DNA of 64,000 nt from Opisthorchis felineus (taxonomy: Eukaryota; Platyhelminthes; Trematoda; Opisthorchiida; Opisthorchiidae), in assembly GCA_004794785.1 (NCBI GenBank), contig SJOL01004581.1:185336-249335 (forward strand). Reading direction: 5' to 3'. Under the pieces are notes generated by a model, which worked only from the letters and a program-made list of their open reading frames with translations, was not told the origin of the DNA and did no database searches. Below, piece by piece: positions 32,501 through 41,000 of this stretch. Every line of letters begins with the position of its first letter. Positions within the stretch are counted from its first letter, which is position 1. The position numbers were made by a program, and so were the translations under genes.

Positions 32501-33489
32501 AAATGGCGTTCGGATCAACGCCATTAACTTCTGGAGTTCGAACTGCCGCTTGTGTGGCCGCAACTTGAGACTGCTGTTGACGTACAATTTGGTTTTGTTG
32601 ATAGTGCTGGCTTTGCCGGAGGGGCTCACACACTGGACACTCACGGTTACTGCAATTTTTCCAGTGTGAGACTATCTGACGCGAAGAAGCACAATGGGGT
32701 TTTTGACAATCTTTGCCTTCATTGCATGTCGCCATATGTTGTAATACGTCGCGCATAGTTTTGCAATGTGGTTGGTTGCACTGATTCCCACGGTCTCCAT
32801 CTTGGGCTTTACAACGCCGCGCATGAAGCAGCAGGATCAATTGGTGTTGAATAAGCCGGCGCTTTTCGGGGTCAGTGGCAACGGCTGAGGGATTGTTGTT
32901 GGTACCACTGTAGGTGGAGGCTCCCGGATGACCAGATGGAGCGGTTCCTGTGAAGCGAACAGCTGTCGAAGACACAGAAACGGTCGACCCCAAAGCTTGG
33001 GCATTTTGTGTCGAACCTGTTGATCGAGAATATTCCGGGACGGCGCTTACTTGAGAGGTATAAGCACTTCGGGAGAGCAGGCTCTCTAACATATCAGGCT
33101 GACTGGACGTCGCGTTGCCATGGACATGGGTCATCTGTCCCTTGCCGTAACCGCCATGGGTAATTCCAGCGGTGTGCGAGTTGCTATCTACATACGACCC
33201 GTGCGTAGTCAAGACGGACGTGGCGGAGCCTGACACACAAGGTGGTCTAGGATCTGGGGGACCCAAGTGCGTATTTGAACCAGGTGCCACTTGAGTTAAG
33301 CAAACGTTCGAACCCGTAGGCAGTTTGTTTGGCGAGTATGAAACTTGTTGAAGTGTGTACAGTTCCTCAGAATTCGTATATCCCGAACTGATAAGACCTA
33401 CAGTCGTCGAGTGTCGCAATTGGGAACTCTGAAGATTAATAGTTCCATGGGCCTGATTCGACTGTGTCTCTTGAGCCATCAATTGCACT
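4546..33489 (-). CDS. CBP/p300 lysine acetyltransferase, whole gene (six coding exons)
   Basis: This is a nuclear transcriptional co-activator that acetylates histones and transcription factors and bridges activators to the polymerase machinery. Coding exons on the minus strand are 33479-32263, 19538-18425, 18385-18084, 18047-17168, 8580-6838 and 5547-4546. Joined, they give 6258 nt in one frame, or 2085 residues plus stop, with every junction GT..AG. Approximate domains are TAZ1 203-290, KIX 388-475, bromodomain 683-790, RING/PHD 790-930, acetyltransferase 930-1171 and beyond, ZZ 1336-1378, TAZ2 1405-1490 and NCBD about 1730-1785. The protein is shorter than the roughly 2400 residues of the mammalian proteins, mainly before TAZ1 and at the C-terminus. 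The CBP versus p300 split is vertebrate-specific, so this is simply the CBP/p300 family. Introns 1 and 4 are packed with transposon remnants. The true 5' end is not settled. Confidence 0.93.
5548..6837 (-). other. CBP intron 5 (1290 nt)
   Basis: Donor GTATGT follows the codon CGG at 6838, and acceptor CTAG precedes 5547. The intron splits the NCBD in phase 0. No repeat family seen elsewhere in the window was recognised inside it. Confidence 0.85.
6838..8580 (-). CDS. CBP: CBP exon 5: acidic linker, Lys-rich loop, ZZ, TAZ2, Q/S-rich region, start of NCBD
   Basis: The acceptor CCTGACAG at 8588-8581 places [13 protein letters not shown] directly after the acetyltransferase exon, matching the ELEQEEEER stretch of mammalian CBP. 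Residues 1172-1752 follow. There is a basic stretch ([17 protein letters not shown]) corresponding to the autoacetylation loop, then the HAT C-terminal part (FFVIRL.., [18 protein letters not shown]). The ZZ zinc finger (CNVC, WHCNDC, DLCSRCY) and TAZ2 ([25 protein letters not shown]) come next. About 230 residues rich in Gln, Ser and Pro separate TAZ2 from the first NCBD helix ([14 protein letters not shown]). All zinc ligands I could check are present. The donor is GTATGT after 6838. Confidence 0.93.
10514..10524 (+). repeat. Poly-G run (11 nt)
   Basis: Eleven consecutive G residues lie inside CBP intron 4. A homopolymer of this length is prone to assembly and sequencing length errors. No function is implied. 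Confidence 0.9.
11640..13565 (-). mobile_element. Decayed non-LTR retrotransposon (endonuclease to C-terminal region)
   Basis: Pieces of one LINE appear in the right order on the minus strand. At 13560-13290 there is endonuclease-like sequence ([17 protein letters not shown], then in another frame [13 protein letters not shown]). At 12470-12290 there is RT sequence ([11 protein letters not shown], then AGFRPGSGC after a frame change). At 12010-11640 the post-RT tail resembles that at 24.4-25.2 kb ([11 protein letters not shown] versus [20 protein letters not shown]). Several frameshifts and stops are needed, and the total length of 1.9 kb is well below a full element, so it is dead and internally deleted. 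It sits in CBP intron 4 in the gene's own orientation. Confidence 0.72.
15644..15867 (+). repeat. Possible LTR-like or promoter-bearing repeat fragment
   Basis: The segment starts TGTCACGTG, carries TATAAATA at about 15791 and a TTTCCATAAAGGG-type block, and ends near TATCA at 15867. TG..CA ends plus a TATA box are the layout of a retrotransposon LTR, but I found no partner copy and no primer-binding site in this window. The short open frame over it (15295-15783) is not recognised. Confidence 0.25.
16804..16975 (-). mobile_element. tRNA-derived SINE, copy 1
   Basis: On the minus strand the copy begins with a degraded A-box region (about 16962-16947) and B-box (GGTTCGAAC-like near 16915). The family body follows (CTGGCA..GTATC..AGCC, then GCATGGCG..ACGC) and it ends at the GAAAAGGTGTTAC-type block, matching the GAAAGGGTGCTA of the 23-kb copies. 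It is more diverged than copies 3 and 4. It lies in CBP intron 4 near the donor end. Confidence 0.75.
17168..18047 (-). CDS. CBP: CBP exon 4: PHD finger and acetyltransferase core
   Basis: It encodes residues 878-1171. The acceptor CTTAG at 18052-18048 follows a TTTTCTTAG tract. A PHD-type finger ([26 protein letters not shown]) precedes the catalytic core. The core keeps [27 protein letters not shown] and [11 protein letters not shown], the segments that in p300 supply the acetyl-CoA contacts and the catalytic Trp and Tyr (established for p300). It therefore looks enzymatically competent. It ends [14 protein letters not shown] at donor GTGAGT. It joins exon 3 through a split codon (GT+G) and exon 5 in phase 0. 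Plus-strand frame 17715-18092 is a shadow. Confidence 0.95.
18048..18083 (-). other. CBP intron 3 (36-nt mini-intron)
   Basis: Donor GTAAGT directly follows the partial codon GT at 18084, and the acceptor TTAG precedes 18047. Removing exactly 36 nt restores PNQSVSIPKEQF, which aligns with the mammalian protein. Introns of this size are typical of flatworms. Confidence 0.88.
18084..18385 (-). CDS. CBP: CBP exon 3: end of bromodomain and RING
   Basis: It encodes residues 778-877. It starts [14 protein letters not shown], the last bromodomain helix, then [23 protein letters not shown] and YQCEKCFDE, the atypical RING of CBP that packs against the acetyltransferase domain and restrains it. Relative to the mammalian sequence about 23 residues are inserted between FN and KYYQCEKC, flanked by a repeated AAGTAC. 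The insertion has splice-like signals inside it (see findings). The exon is bounded by 39-nt and 36-nt introns. Confidence 0.92.
18386..18424 (-). other. CBP intron 2 (39-nt mini-intron)
   Basis: Donor GTATGT follows ACG AAG at 18425, and acceptor CTGTAG precedes 18385. Removal joins KMCTK to LAELF in phase 0 within the bromodomain, matching the mammalian protein without gaps. Confidence 0.9.
18425..19538 (-). CDS. CBP: CBP exon 2: rest of KIX, Ser/Thr-rich linker, bromodomain
   Basis: The acceptor TGCTAG (19544-19539, with a strong T tract) leaves base C, which completes an Ile codon begun in exon 1. KIX then reads [29 protein letters not shown] and [14 protein letters not shown], matching the activator-binding KIX fold (CREB, MYB and MLL docking in mammals). 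About 210 low-complexity Ser/Thr residues follow, then the bromodomain: [32 protein letters not shown] and [18 protein letters not shown], which keeps the acetyl-lysine-binding Asn. It spans residues 406-777. The donor is GTATGT after 18425. Confidence 0.95.
19909..20076 (-). mobile_element. tRNA-derived SINE, copy 2
   Basis: It is a diverged minus-strand copy. It keeps the family's internal block CTGCATATCGACTGCTCC (reverse complement near 19996-20014), the CTGGCAGTATCTCAGCC segment, and a weak A-box/B-box pair near 20070-20020. It lies just upstream of CBP exon 2 within intron 1. Confidence 0.7.
21005..21880 (+). mobile_element. Non-LTR retrotransposon 3' fragment (family A)
   Basis: The plus-strand frame ending at 21690 carries the post-RT region: [64 protein letters not shown] and ANRCQWRSC. 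It matches the 30-kb copy closely. A roughly 170-nt 3' UTR follows and ends in a GATGATGATTATGATTGAT tail at about 21861-21880. The RT catalytic part is missing, so the copy is 5'-truncated near 21005. A (GTT)n expansion at 21551-21565 gives a run of Val not seen in the sister copy. The tail structure fits RTE-like elements, but the clade is inferred. Confidence 0.88.
21985..22200 (+). mobile_element. LINE endonuclease-domain fragment
   Basis: In one frame the segment reads [19 protein letters not shown] and, after a frame change, [18 protein letters not shown], which fits the apurinic-endonuclease motif V.APT of LINE elements. It begins about 100 nt after the tail of the preceding LINE fragment and is broken by a frameshift. 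It is a second insertion or a rearranged piece. Confidence 0.6.
23287..23298 (+). repeat. Target-site duplication of SINE copy 3 (left)
   Basis: CCTGACATTTCT at 23287-23298 is repeated exactly at 23484-23495 on the other side of the SINE. A 12-bp direct repeat immediately outside both ends is the expected mark of target-primed insertion. Confidence 0.85.
23299..23483 (-). mobile_element. tRNA-derived SINE, copy 3 (with target-site duplication)
   Basis: On the minus strand the head has an RNA polymerase III A box (TAGCTCAGCGGTTAAGG, 23474-23458) and a perfect B box (GGTTCGAACC, 23430-23421) spaced as in a tRNA. A family body follows (CTCTGCATATCGACTGCTCC, CTGGCAGTATCCC, GGCATGGCAGTTAGGCGCCG), with a short tail after GAAAGGGTGCTAGAG. 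It is flanked by the 12-bp duplication. It has no coding capacity, so it must have moved with help from a LINE. I do not call it a tRNA gene, because the part past the B box continues into the family body. Confidence 0.9.
23631..23671 (+). repeat. 41-bp direct repeat flanking SINE copy 4 (left arm)
   Basis: The 41 nt starting TTTTTCACGTG and ending TTGGTCAAATCA recur at 23870-23910 with one mismatch (TAAAG versus TGAAG). The SINE lies exactly between the two arms. This is either an unusually long target-site duplication or the shared 3' tail of two tandem SINEs. Confidence 0.85.
23672..23869 (+). mobile_element. tRNA-derived SINE, copy 4
   Basis: The plus-strand copy starts GGGGACGAGATGG. 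The A box is at 23682-23699 (TGGCTCAGTGGTTAGAGC) and the B box at 23726-23736 (GGTTCGAACCC). The same body as copy 3 follows: CTGGCAGTATCCCAGCC, TGGCATGGGAGTAAGGC and CGAAAGGGTGCTACAG. It lies under 200 bp from copy 3 in opposite orientation, so the two heads point toward each other. Confidence 0.9.
24050..24290 (+). mobile_element. Decayed LINE post-RT fragment
   Basis: The plus strand reads [10 protein letters not shown], then in another frame [18 protein letters not shown] followed by YGVSGIV. This is the conserved AVLLYG..LFDHRCLR..WWEHRVSN segment of the same LINE superfamily. Stops and frame shifts are present, so it is dead. Confidence 0.6.
24420..25205 (-). mobile_element. LINE post-RT fragment (family B)
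   Basis: Two overlapping minus-strand frames carry [50 protein letters not shown] and VFDHRCLR, then after a frame slip [34 protein letters not shown] and [13 protein letters not shown]. The RT core is absent. The sequence differs from family A at the level of the tail ([19 protein letters not shown]), so I keep the two apart. Confidence 0.85.
26470..26715 (-). mobile_element. Short LINE C-terminal fragment (family B)
   Basis: On the minus strand, [14 protein letters not shown] (26700-26650) and further on [20 protein letters not shown] match [14 protein letters not shown] and [17 protein letters not shown] of the 24.4-kb copy. The intervening sequence is shortened. It is dead. Confidence 0.65.
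29425..29775 (+). mobile_element. LINE family A 3' end, plus strand
   Basis: It covers the last part of the family A coding region ([23 protein letters not shown], then [16 protein letters not shown]) and the whole 3' UTR (GGTGTAGACACCTCGGAATG, TTGTACGGCAG, AACAGTGTTGAACACTGATGATGATG). It is heavily 5'-truncated. Its tail faces the tail of the following minus-strand copy only about 90 bp away. Confidence 0.85.
29868..31470 (-). mobile_element. Non-LTR retrotransposon family A with open RT frame
   Basis: The longest transposon frame in the window runs 31380-30040 (446 codons, uninterrupted). It contains reverse-transcriptase blocks [10 protein letters not shown] (just upstream), [41 protein letters not shown] and [11 protein letters not shown], then [25 protein letters not shown] and [17 protein letters not shown]. 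The catalytic YADD is intact. A 3' UTR with the (GAT)n tail ends at 29868. Upstream of 31400 the frame is broken and no endonuclease is present, so the copy is 5'-truncated and not autonomous. It lies in CBP intron 1 in the sense orientation. Confidence 0.92.
31740..31830 (+). repeat. Possible LINE family A tail remnant
   Basis: TTTTTTCACTCTTCCAGGGCTT, a TGTACGG block and a closing AATGATGATGAAGG resemble the 3' UTR order of the 21.8-kb and 29.7-kb copies. The match is short and diverged. Confidence 0.4.
32263..33489 (-). CDS. CBP: CBP exon 1 of those seen: N-terminal region, TAZ1, start of KIX
   Basis: From ATG 33479-33477 it encodes residues 1-405 plus two bases. The first 200 residues are Ser/Thr/Gly-rich with no domain. 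TAZ1 follows ([54 protein letters not shown]) with its zinc-binding His/Cys set, the docking site for HIF, CITED and STAT-type activators in other animals. The exon ends within KIX ([17 protein letters not shown]) at donor GTAAGT. An in-frame TGA lies at 33518-33516 and a candidate acceptor CCAG at 33493-33490. The exon therefore either begins at 33489 by splicing or carries the start ATG. The ATG context is weak (T at -3, G at +4). Confidence 0.9.
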
Positions 33490-36400
33490 CTGGAATTCAA
33501 AATAAAGCCGGGTGATCAATTTAAAAGTAGTGGTGCGATAGTAGGGTGAAAAAATTCAGAGAACGCGGGAATCTAGCTGCAATTACCCAAAAAGTAGAAA
33601 AACGTGGAGCTTAGAATCGGACATTCAAGAACCAAAAAAACCTTGATGGGTAAAAAGCCTGAGACCGGAGTGATTCCTCTGATGAAACTTAAGTTGCCGA
33701 TGAAACGTACGTTCGTATAAAGCCGCATTTAAGCGACGAAATGAGCGGCCGAAATCAACGTAAGACCAGGAAATCTGTGAACAATATGGCGTTCGCGCAC
33801 TATGGCCTTCCAGTGAGCCGATTGGCTCCGGACCGCAAGTAGGTCGACAGAGAGATATAAGTGGGTGATTTAAACAAAACATGCCGTTTCATAGTATTTA
33901 TTTCGGAATATTGTAGTGCGACGAAACTGGTAGCTAATGATAGGAAGTCACACAACTGTGTTAGTGAGCGAATAAGAATCCAGGGTGAATGACAAAGCTA
34001 GATTGCAGGAACCAAAGAGTTGGAATGAATAACGATGTACATTTCTGTCGGCTCACAGTAACGTTTCAGTGATCAAAGTTTACCAGTGGGGCGTAAGCCG
34101 AGCGAACGAACGGCGCAGCTAGAGTCCTGGTTTGTGCCGTTTGGACTATAATTTGCATTAGGGGGTTGGCCGTGTCTATTAAAGCTCTCTTCTTTTTAGC
34201 CTGTTCTTTTCGTTTTCACTTTTCATTTTTAGCATCTATTTTGTTTTATTTTTTCTTGAATTGTTATGAATAGATGGTGGCGAACGAAATGAAAACGGTA
34301 GAAGTCAGTACAGGTTGTTGTGAAGATGGTCCAGGTTCCTTTATTCTACGGCTGCCTATTCAAAGAGCGAAGCCTCTTTAGGTTAGGAGTTGGTGGTGTA
34401 CACTGGACCAGCTGGAAGCTCGACGAAGAATTCTTTCCGGTGACCATGTGGTCAGTCAGGCTGCCGCCGGGCTCCTGATGTCGATGTTATGAAAACAAAA
34501 ATTTCGTGCCAGAGTGGCAGCAAGAGGGCAAAGAGGAAATGGTATAATATCACAACCTCTTAGTGGGCCTAAGAGGAAAAATAAAGCGCCGAAGGTCACA
34601 GAGACGAGTGACCGCTGGACACCATAGCTCGGCTCGAAATCCCCGGCTACCTTAATTTCCAGCCACCTAGTGAATAAGACGGTATGCTAAACCACATCTC
34701 AATTCTCTAAACATAACCCGGAGAGTTTTCGATTTTCATTGATCCGTGAAGCTTGTGGTGTTTTGTACCTTTCTTTTGCTTTCATTATAACGTTACGTAT
34801 TTCACCAATTTCATAAACGATTTTTGTTTGAATACGCAAAACCACAAAAACGCTCATTTGTACAAAATTACATACAATACAGGCGTGGTCGCATTCTCCG
34901 ATTTTCTCTTCCCATTTCACTCGCGCTTACAGCGGTTATTCGCGAGCTTCATGTGCTAACTCTGGTATCAAAACATTTCAGACTGTCTTCGGAGTTTATT
35001 GTATATGGGAGCTTCCCGGAAAAGAAGACCCCTGGACAGCCACGACCGGATTATTATTTATTCACTGACCTGGGCCAACGACGAACTATTTTAAAAAGAA
35101 CAATTCTTAGTGAGTCTGTTCCATTCGACCCTTTTTATTATTGTGTACTCAATTCAGAGTAATTATATTTATTTCTTTGCCACACGCTTCCTAAAGTAGC
35201 TTTCTTTTGGGTACTCGGACCACTACAAGCTTAGTCGCAAGCCCTGTTTGTGAGGTATCCATATCTACTGGGGGCCCTCAAACCAGCTGTCATTCACAAA
35301 AGCATAACGTAAGTGTACTAGACATCTTATGGGGTCCTTTAAAAACCTGAGATGCAGCAACAGCCTCTTGTGGGCCCCCTTTACCGTTTTTCAACCTCCT
35401 AGCGTACTTCTTCCATAGGTGACAGTGGGACTGATAACAAACTGTTGCACACTTATTAGCAGCAGGCGGTGGTTTGGTGAATCAAGTTAACACACCTCAA
35501 TTCGTCAAATATCCTATAACCAGAAGAGCCTCATTCTAGGAAACCTGGGCCCGATTAAGTGTGATTTCCTTCAAATACAAGCATGGTGGGCGGCTGAGAG
35601 AACACTATACATTGAAATAAGCGATAATCTAATCGCGCATCGCGCATCGCGCATCGCGCATCGCGCACTCTATTTTTTCAGAAATAAGGACAGTAAGCCA
35701 TACGGTTTGATGTTTGAGCGGGTTTTCTTGTCCATCTCCTTCTATATTGATGAGACGGTGGCGGTCATCTTAGTGAGATGAATTTAGGCCTTCTGTAACG
35801 CTCCATGATATCTAATTACCATTTTTTGCGTGGATGTCTGTAACGTGCTTCAACACGACAGGATAGGTTCAAGCTGAGTTCGTGACCTTTGACATAGACC
35901 AACGATATATATCTGATTTGATCCGGCTCTTCATCACAAGGATGATCAAAATAGTCAAGTTGGGTAAATGACTGATGTCTCTCCACATGAGCGGTGGAAC
36001 AACAGGAGCATACGCCAATAGTATTGACTTTTTCTTGATGAAATAAGTTTCGCACTTCCATTTTTCGTATTTGTGGTTTTGCCCGCCGAACTATTCTTGT
36101 GGGCATACTCACAATTCGGGATTTTATGGGGCTCATCTAGGTGACTTCAACTTGCCAAGATCATGGTCCGGCATTGCAACAGTCGGGAGTGTTATTTGAT
36201 CCCATAGCAAAGCCCTTTTGGCTTATCTCAATTCGATGAACTTCTTCCTTAAGCTGTCGGTGTAAATAAGAGGCAGTTATTTAGGTGTGGTTTGTTTTGT
36301 CGAGGTTATTAACTCTACCAACATCACTACTTTCCTCTGATCTGCATCCGGTTATATTCCAGTGCATCAGTACATGGCACTTTCAAGCTGATCGGGATAT

Positions 36401-39400
36401 AAATTTCGGCAGGTCTTGTGGTTTAATCTTGTGGCGAAAATCTATCATGAAATGCAGGTTTGTCGGTAACACTTTCGGCGTGCCAAGTTTAGCAAGGGGT
36501 CAGTGGACTGCGACGGATGCGGATAATTATCACTCGATTATCTGCATATTCAGCAGACCAGAGGGTAGTCTCCCTTGATCGCGAAGCTGGGAGACGGTTA
36601 ACAGCATCCCACAATCTTGTCAGGTATTCGGTCACTATTCACCGTTATGTTGGAAATTATGCTTTTGGGGCGATCTTCCTATTGCAACTACAGCTTGCAT
36701 AGTACACAGGCCTTGAGTTCAGTTATTGCGGACGCCGCAAGCATTTGCTTACATGAACGGAAGCCAGATTTTTTCCCCACTCTCCTTAGGTACGATAAAA
36801 AAAGTCCCCAACCCTATGACCCAGTAGCGCTTCTGTTTTCTGGTGCGGCCCGCTGATGGCCCAGAGATTATTCATCCTATTTACCACCAACTCCTTCCCG
36901 CTGGCGTGCTACCTAGGCTGCACAGATATGAACTGCTGCTCACTAGAGTTGTGCTGTTTAGGCCCGATTTGATAGCACTATCAGGGAACTCGGGGTGTTG
37001 GAAGTATTCTTCATCGCAAGGTCTTTATCTAGACGGGCGAAAGATAGCCGCTCGAATATCAGTTTTGGCTATCTGAATGCTGCAGTTTTGAAGGTTGGGC
37101 GAACATTTGGTTGGTCTTTAAGTTAGTTCGGGAGCACCTTATGACTTCTGCATAAACAGTAAGTCCACTGTTTGAAATTATTACATCCACAAACCACGTT
37201 GATATTCTGTCAAGGCGTTTCGGGCTCGCAAACTCCATGTCTGGGGGTCGAGGTGACGGCTTCTCTTGAAAATGACTGTATTTTAGCTGCACGACTTAAT
37301 ACAAAACCGAAGCTATATATAACCAGCTACGTCGACCAAACGCAATAAGTTTGCAAGATGGAAGTGCGGTACCCTCAGCCGTTGTGCCCCGTTTACTATT
37401 AACGGCTCCGAGAGGTAATGAGTTGTTGCGTTCAGGTTCCTTGTGACTGCAGTGTTGCCGCCCTTGGGCAAATATTTTACTGCCTTTTGAGTAGCGTACA
37501 TGGGCTCTTTCCATCTGGAAGATAAATTTTAAAGCTGCACTAATCCGCTTCAATTTCTCTATTCTTGGCTGCTTCACAATGGGGCTGTCGGATCTCCAGT
37601 TTTTCTCCCCCCTAGGGTTGTCTACCTTCTCTGAATTGATCGTTTCCCTTGTTTTCCATGTTGCATGCCCGTCCCTCGCGGTTTCATCGGCGACCTTGAT
37701 CAGGCCTGAACCAATGTAGTTTGCTTTATCTGATCCGTTCCATGATTTCAGTCACGCCGCAACTCTTGTAGGATGGCTGAGTAAGCTCTGATGGCTGGAA
37801 CTTTCTTCTGGAACTTTAAGAATAACAACTGTCTACATACACTTTATACGCTGGAAAGTTTCACTGAATTTCGACCTAACGACCATGTAATTGATAAGGT
37901 CGGTTCGCGAGTTTCCTGCGCAGCAAGTGATATCAGAATTCGTATAAATAACCTTGAATAACCTCAATAGCAACCCTGAGCTTGCACTTCTCATCTCCAC
38001 ATGACAGGAATTTTTTAAGGCAGAAAAGGCGCTGTGATTTCGGAAACTGGTGCCTTTCTGGTTGTGGCCAGATCGCAGCTTCTGCGGCCGAAAGTTTTCC
38101 GGGTACTGTACGCCGTTTGGAAATAATGCTGACTGCTATGTGTTGAGGAAGAGAATCCAGCAAATCCAAAATTGTCCGGCAGTTTTCAAGCGTCTGTGGC
38201 ACTATCTGAGTGGGAAGTCTTGCCAGGGGGCTAAACGATCGGCACAACCAATTTGTGTTACTGGGACATCGTTTAAGATGTCAGGCCTTCCATTCAAGGG
38301 CGACCACACTGCATTCGTCCCAAATCGTCCATCAAGATCATTCCTGAATCTACATTTTGTCTTGCACCTTCTGCTGAATTGGACGGATGCCGAAGCTTCT
38401 GTTATAGTGCCCTGAGAAGTTCTATTCCAAAAACCGTCGTCATAGAAACATTCATTAAATTATGATAACTCTCGCAAAGGCTTGAAGAACGTAAGACTTG
38501 CATGAGATGATGACCTATGCCTGCAGGTCCTGTTTTTTGGTACACAGCCTGCTATAATCTTGGAAGCCTTAGGGTCCTTTTTATTGTCAGCAGTTTTCAC
38601 CATTACAGATGGCGAAGGATAACAGGCTTTCTGTGGCCGGCCCAGGGGAGCTTTCAGATATGTTGAGGCTAGAGATGTACGTGGTGAGCTGCTAATTACA
38701 AGGCCAACCATTGAATCCCACTTCAAATCAAGGAGAAGCCTGCAACTGGGCTGAAATTTCTCAACGAGGCTATCATTACTTGCACACTACAGCAAAAAGA
38801 ACCTTGCTGTAGCACGTGACTAGAATGCGGCTAGTGGTCCGTGATGCTTAATCAACTGGCTAGATGCAACCTACATCATCCACAGCAGACAGTCGAACAA
38901 ACCAAGCTCACCTGCACGACCAACATGCACCCGTCCATCTGGTCTGGGAAAGTTTAGCGGTCCAAATTGGTTGAGATGAAAAGTCGAGATGAGCGTTTTG
39001 CTGAGGCAAGCGGGTGGTAAACTGGTAGCAGTACTTTCTTTCTGAAGCGTGCACTTCACTGTCAAAAGTATCGTAAAACCGTGCCTGCACAACGTCATAT
39101 TCAGGTGCTGATTAGTACTGCATCATATTTTGTAGCTGATGCCCGCTGAATATTAGGCCTAATGTTGTACGAGACTTAACTGAAATGCACGATGCCTCAG
39201 TAGCGGGTGAAAATATAGAAAGCGAATCAAAAGCGAAGATGAAAATGAATAGATTATCATCTAGCTAGATTGGAGGAATTCGCTTACTTCGCCAAAACAA
39301 CGGCCTAGCTCGGTCGCCACATCAAGATTGCGGCAGACGTCGGGTAGGTGGCCTTTACATGCGTCACATGAAGTCTTCACTGTCTAGTTTTTCCAACTGG

Positions 39401-39428
39401 TGCCCTAACAGTCCTGCTGGTGTTAGGA
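33490..39428. other. Upstream region, no gene recognised
   Basis: Upstream of the first CBP exon I find no further CBP exon, promoter motif I would defend, or transposon protein. Open frames here (for example minus 38247-37933 and plus 36285-36578) show no known motif. Only the short ATCGCGC tandem array at 35632-35673 stands out. Confidence 0.4.
35632..35673 (+). repeat. Tandem array of ATCGCGC (about 6 units)
   Basis: Five perfect copies and a sixth imperfect one of the 7-mer ATCGCGC run head to tail. The unit is CpG-rich and alternates purine and pyrimidine in CGCGC, in otherwise AT-leaning sequence. The perfect copies indicate recent slippage. Confidence 0.95.
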
Positions 39429-39650
39429 GGAAAGCCCTTCGCCGCGGAGATGTTTATTAGAAAATACCAACTAAATGGTTACGAACTATTGGACAGGAAA
39501 GTCAAACTCACATATGCACGTTGTTTTAAAGAACCTGAATATCCGTCTTCTTGAACGCGTCTTCTTGAACTCTCCTGGATATTCATTGACTATCACGCAA
39601 TTGTAAACAAATGCTGCAAAGCAGCAGATTCCGTAATAAATCCCACCTTC
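39429..39650 (+). repeat. Left terminal inverted repeat of the MULE
   Basis: The outer boundary is where similarity to the right repeat stops (39428/39429). The repeat contains an internal 12-bp direct duplication (CGTCTTCTTGAA, twice in 39543-39570) absent from the right arm. Confidence 0.8.
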
Positions 39651-40489
39651 TATTAGATCAAAGCGGAGTTACGGGAAAACACATACTACTCGCATGCCTC
39701 ATCAGTAGTATCTGCCGTTACCCCAGTATGGTAGTAAATCGGCTTTCAGTTTGCTTCCTCCTGGAGCCAAAGATGTGGACACACACAGATTTTTGCGACA
39801 CAGTGTGCTGGAATTTTGTGCTTCGGTCCAAGCCAGCATAGCACGGCTTCCTTGTGGACCGGTTGGCACCCACGCCCCTGCGCTTTCTGGACGGGCCAGG
39901 GGCTCGGCAGCAACAATAATGAGTCATATGCATGCTCACTTTCGGAGCGATACCGAAGTTTGTCATCGCACAGTGGACAAGGTTAACCATCACGGCATTT
40001 GGCGTGATATTATAAGCAATTCCCTGGACACAGGCGGCAGTTGCGACTAGTCGGATGGTCACGACGCCAATAGAGGTCAAATTCAGCGTCACTAGACCGT
40101 CAGATGGTTCGAGGCCCCTGAACAGTCAACTGCCTAATGACGTTTGTGGCTTTGCTGTGTTCCAGTAGCTGAAGATTGTCCACCAGTTTTTCGGTTAAGT
40201 TGTTTATGCATGTCATCGAAAGGTGATGGCGGTGGCTTTGGAACAAGTGTAAGAGATAACCCTTGTTCCGGTAGGTTGTAATCAGAGAACCACCTTCGGT
40301 AATGTATAAACGACCTAAGGATACATTTACGAAAAAAACTTTTACCGCTTGAAACGGCGCAGTACCTGCAGGTCGTTCTGGAATCTGTGTGCTAATAATA
40401 GGATAAACAGTAAACTTACTGTATGCCGTTGTCTAGGCGAGCCATACAGTGGAATGTGTTAGCTGTTCGCAGTGTTTAGGACCAAAGTT

Positions 40490-41000
40490 CATGGATGCTG
40501 TAGGATATTTTCGTGCTTCTTGATTGCCTTACGACTATAAAAATAACACAACACAACATCGCAGCCGGACACCACTCTCGCTGCCCGCAGTTGTGCCGCC
40601 ACATCATCATGTCCCTGAACGAGCCAAACGGGTTACGCATGGGAGCGAACTGCTAGCTTTCCAAAAAGGTGTACATAATCGGGCACCTGATACCCATACC
40701 GCCCGTGAGCAGGAACGAGTAGAGGTTGTATCTACGAGAAACTTACTATTCGCCTTAAAAAGACTCAACCAAATCGGTTGGTCTCTTGTATACCATCAGC
40801 ATTTACTGCTTCTGTCAAGCGTCGGAACAGCGATATTTAATAACATCTGGCGAATCGTGGCTGCAGTGATCTTCCTACGACTGCAAATCAAACGCCCGTC
40901 CGCAACATCGAAGCTAAGCCAGGACGAAAGGCATGCGACCCCCACAATAAAACCCAACTATCCGTCACTTGCCCAACCGAGCAGGTTGACATTTCCCGCG
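40490..41000 (-). pseudogene. MULE transposase, broken (copy 1)
   Basis: Minus-strand reading gives YNLYSFLLTGGMG, RCPIMYTFLES, QFAPMRNPFG, DDVAAQLRAARVVSGC and DVVLCYFYSRKAIKKHE. This is the DDE-type core of Mutator-like transposases (C.FH..KAI.KH block), in the same order as the 48-kb copy. In-frame stops (for example after FLES) and frame shifts make it a pseudogene. The 199-codon plus-strand frame at 40524-41123 is its antisense shadow. The frame 41802-41551 near the right TIR may be a remnant of the N-terminal part but is not recognisable. Confidence 0.82.

Noticed and set aside
35632..35673. CRISPR-like array
   Set aside because: Units are contiguous 7-mers without spacers in a eukaryotic sequence; simple tandem repeat.
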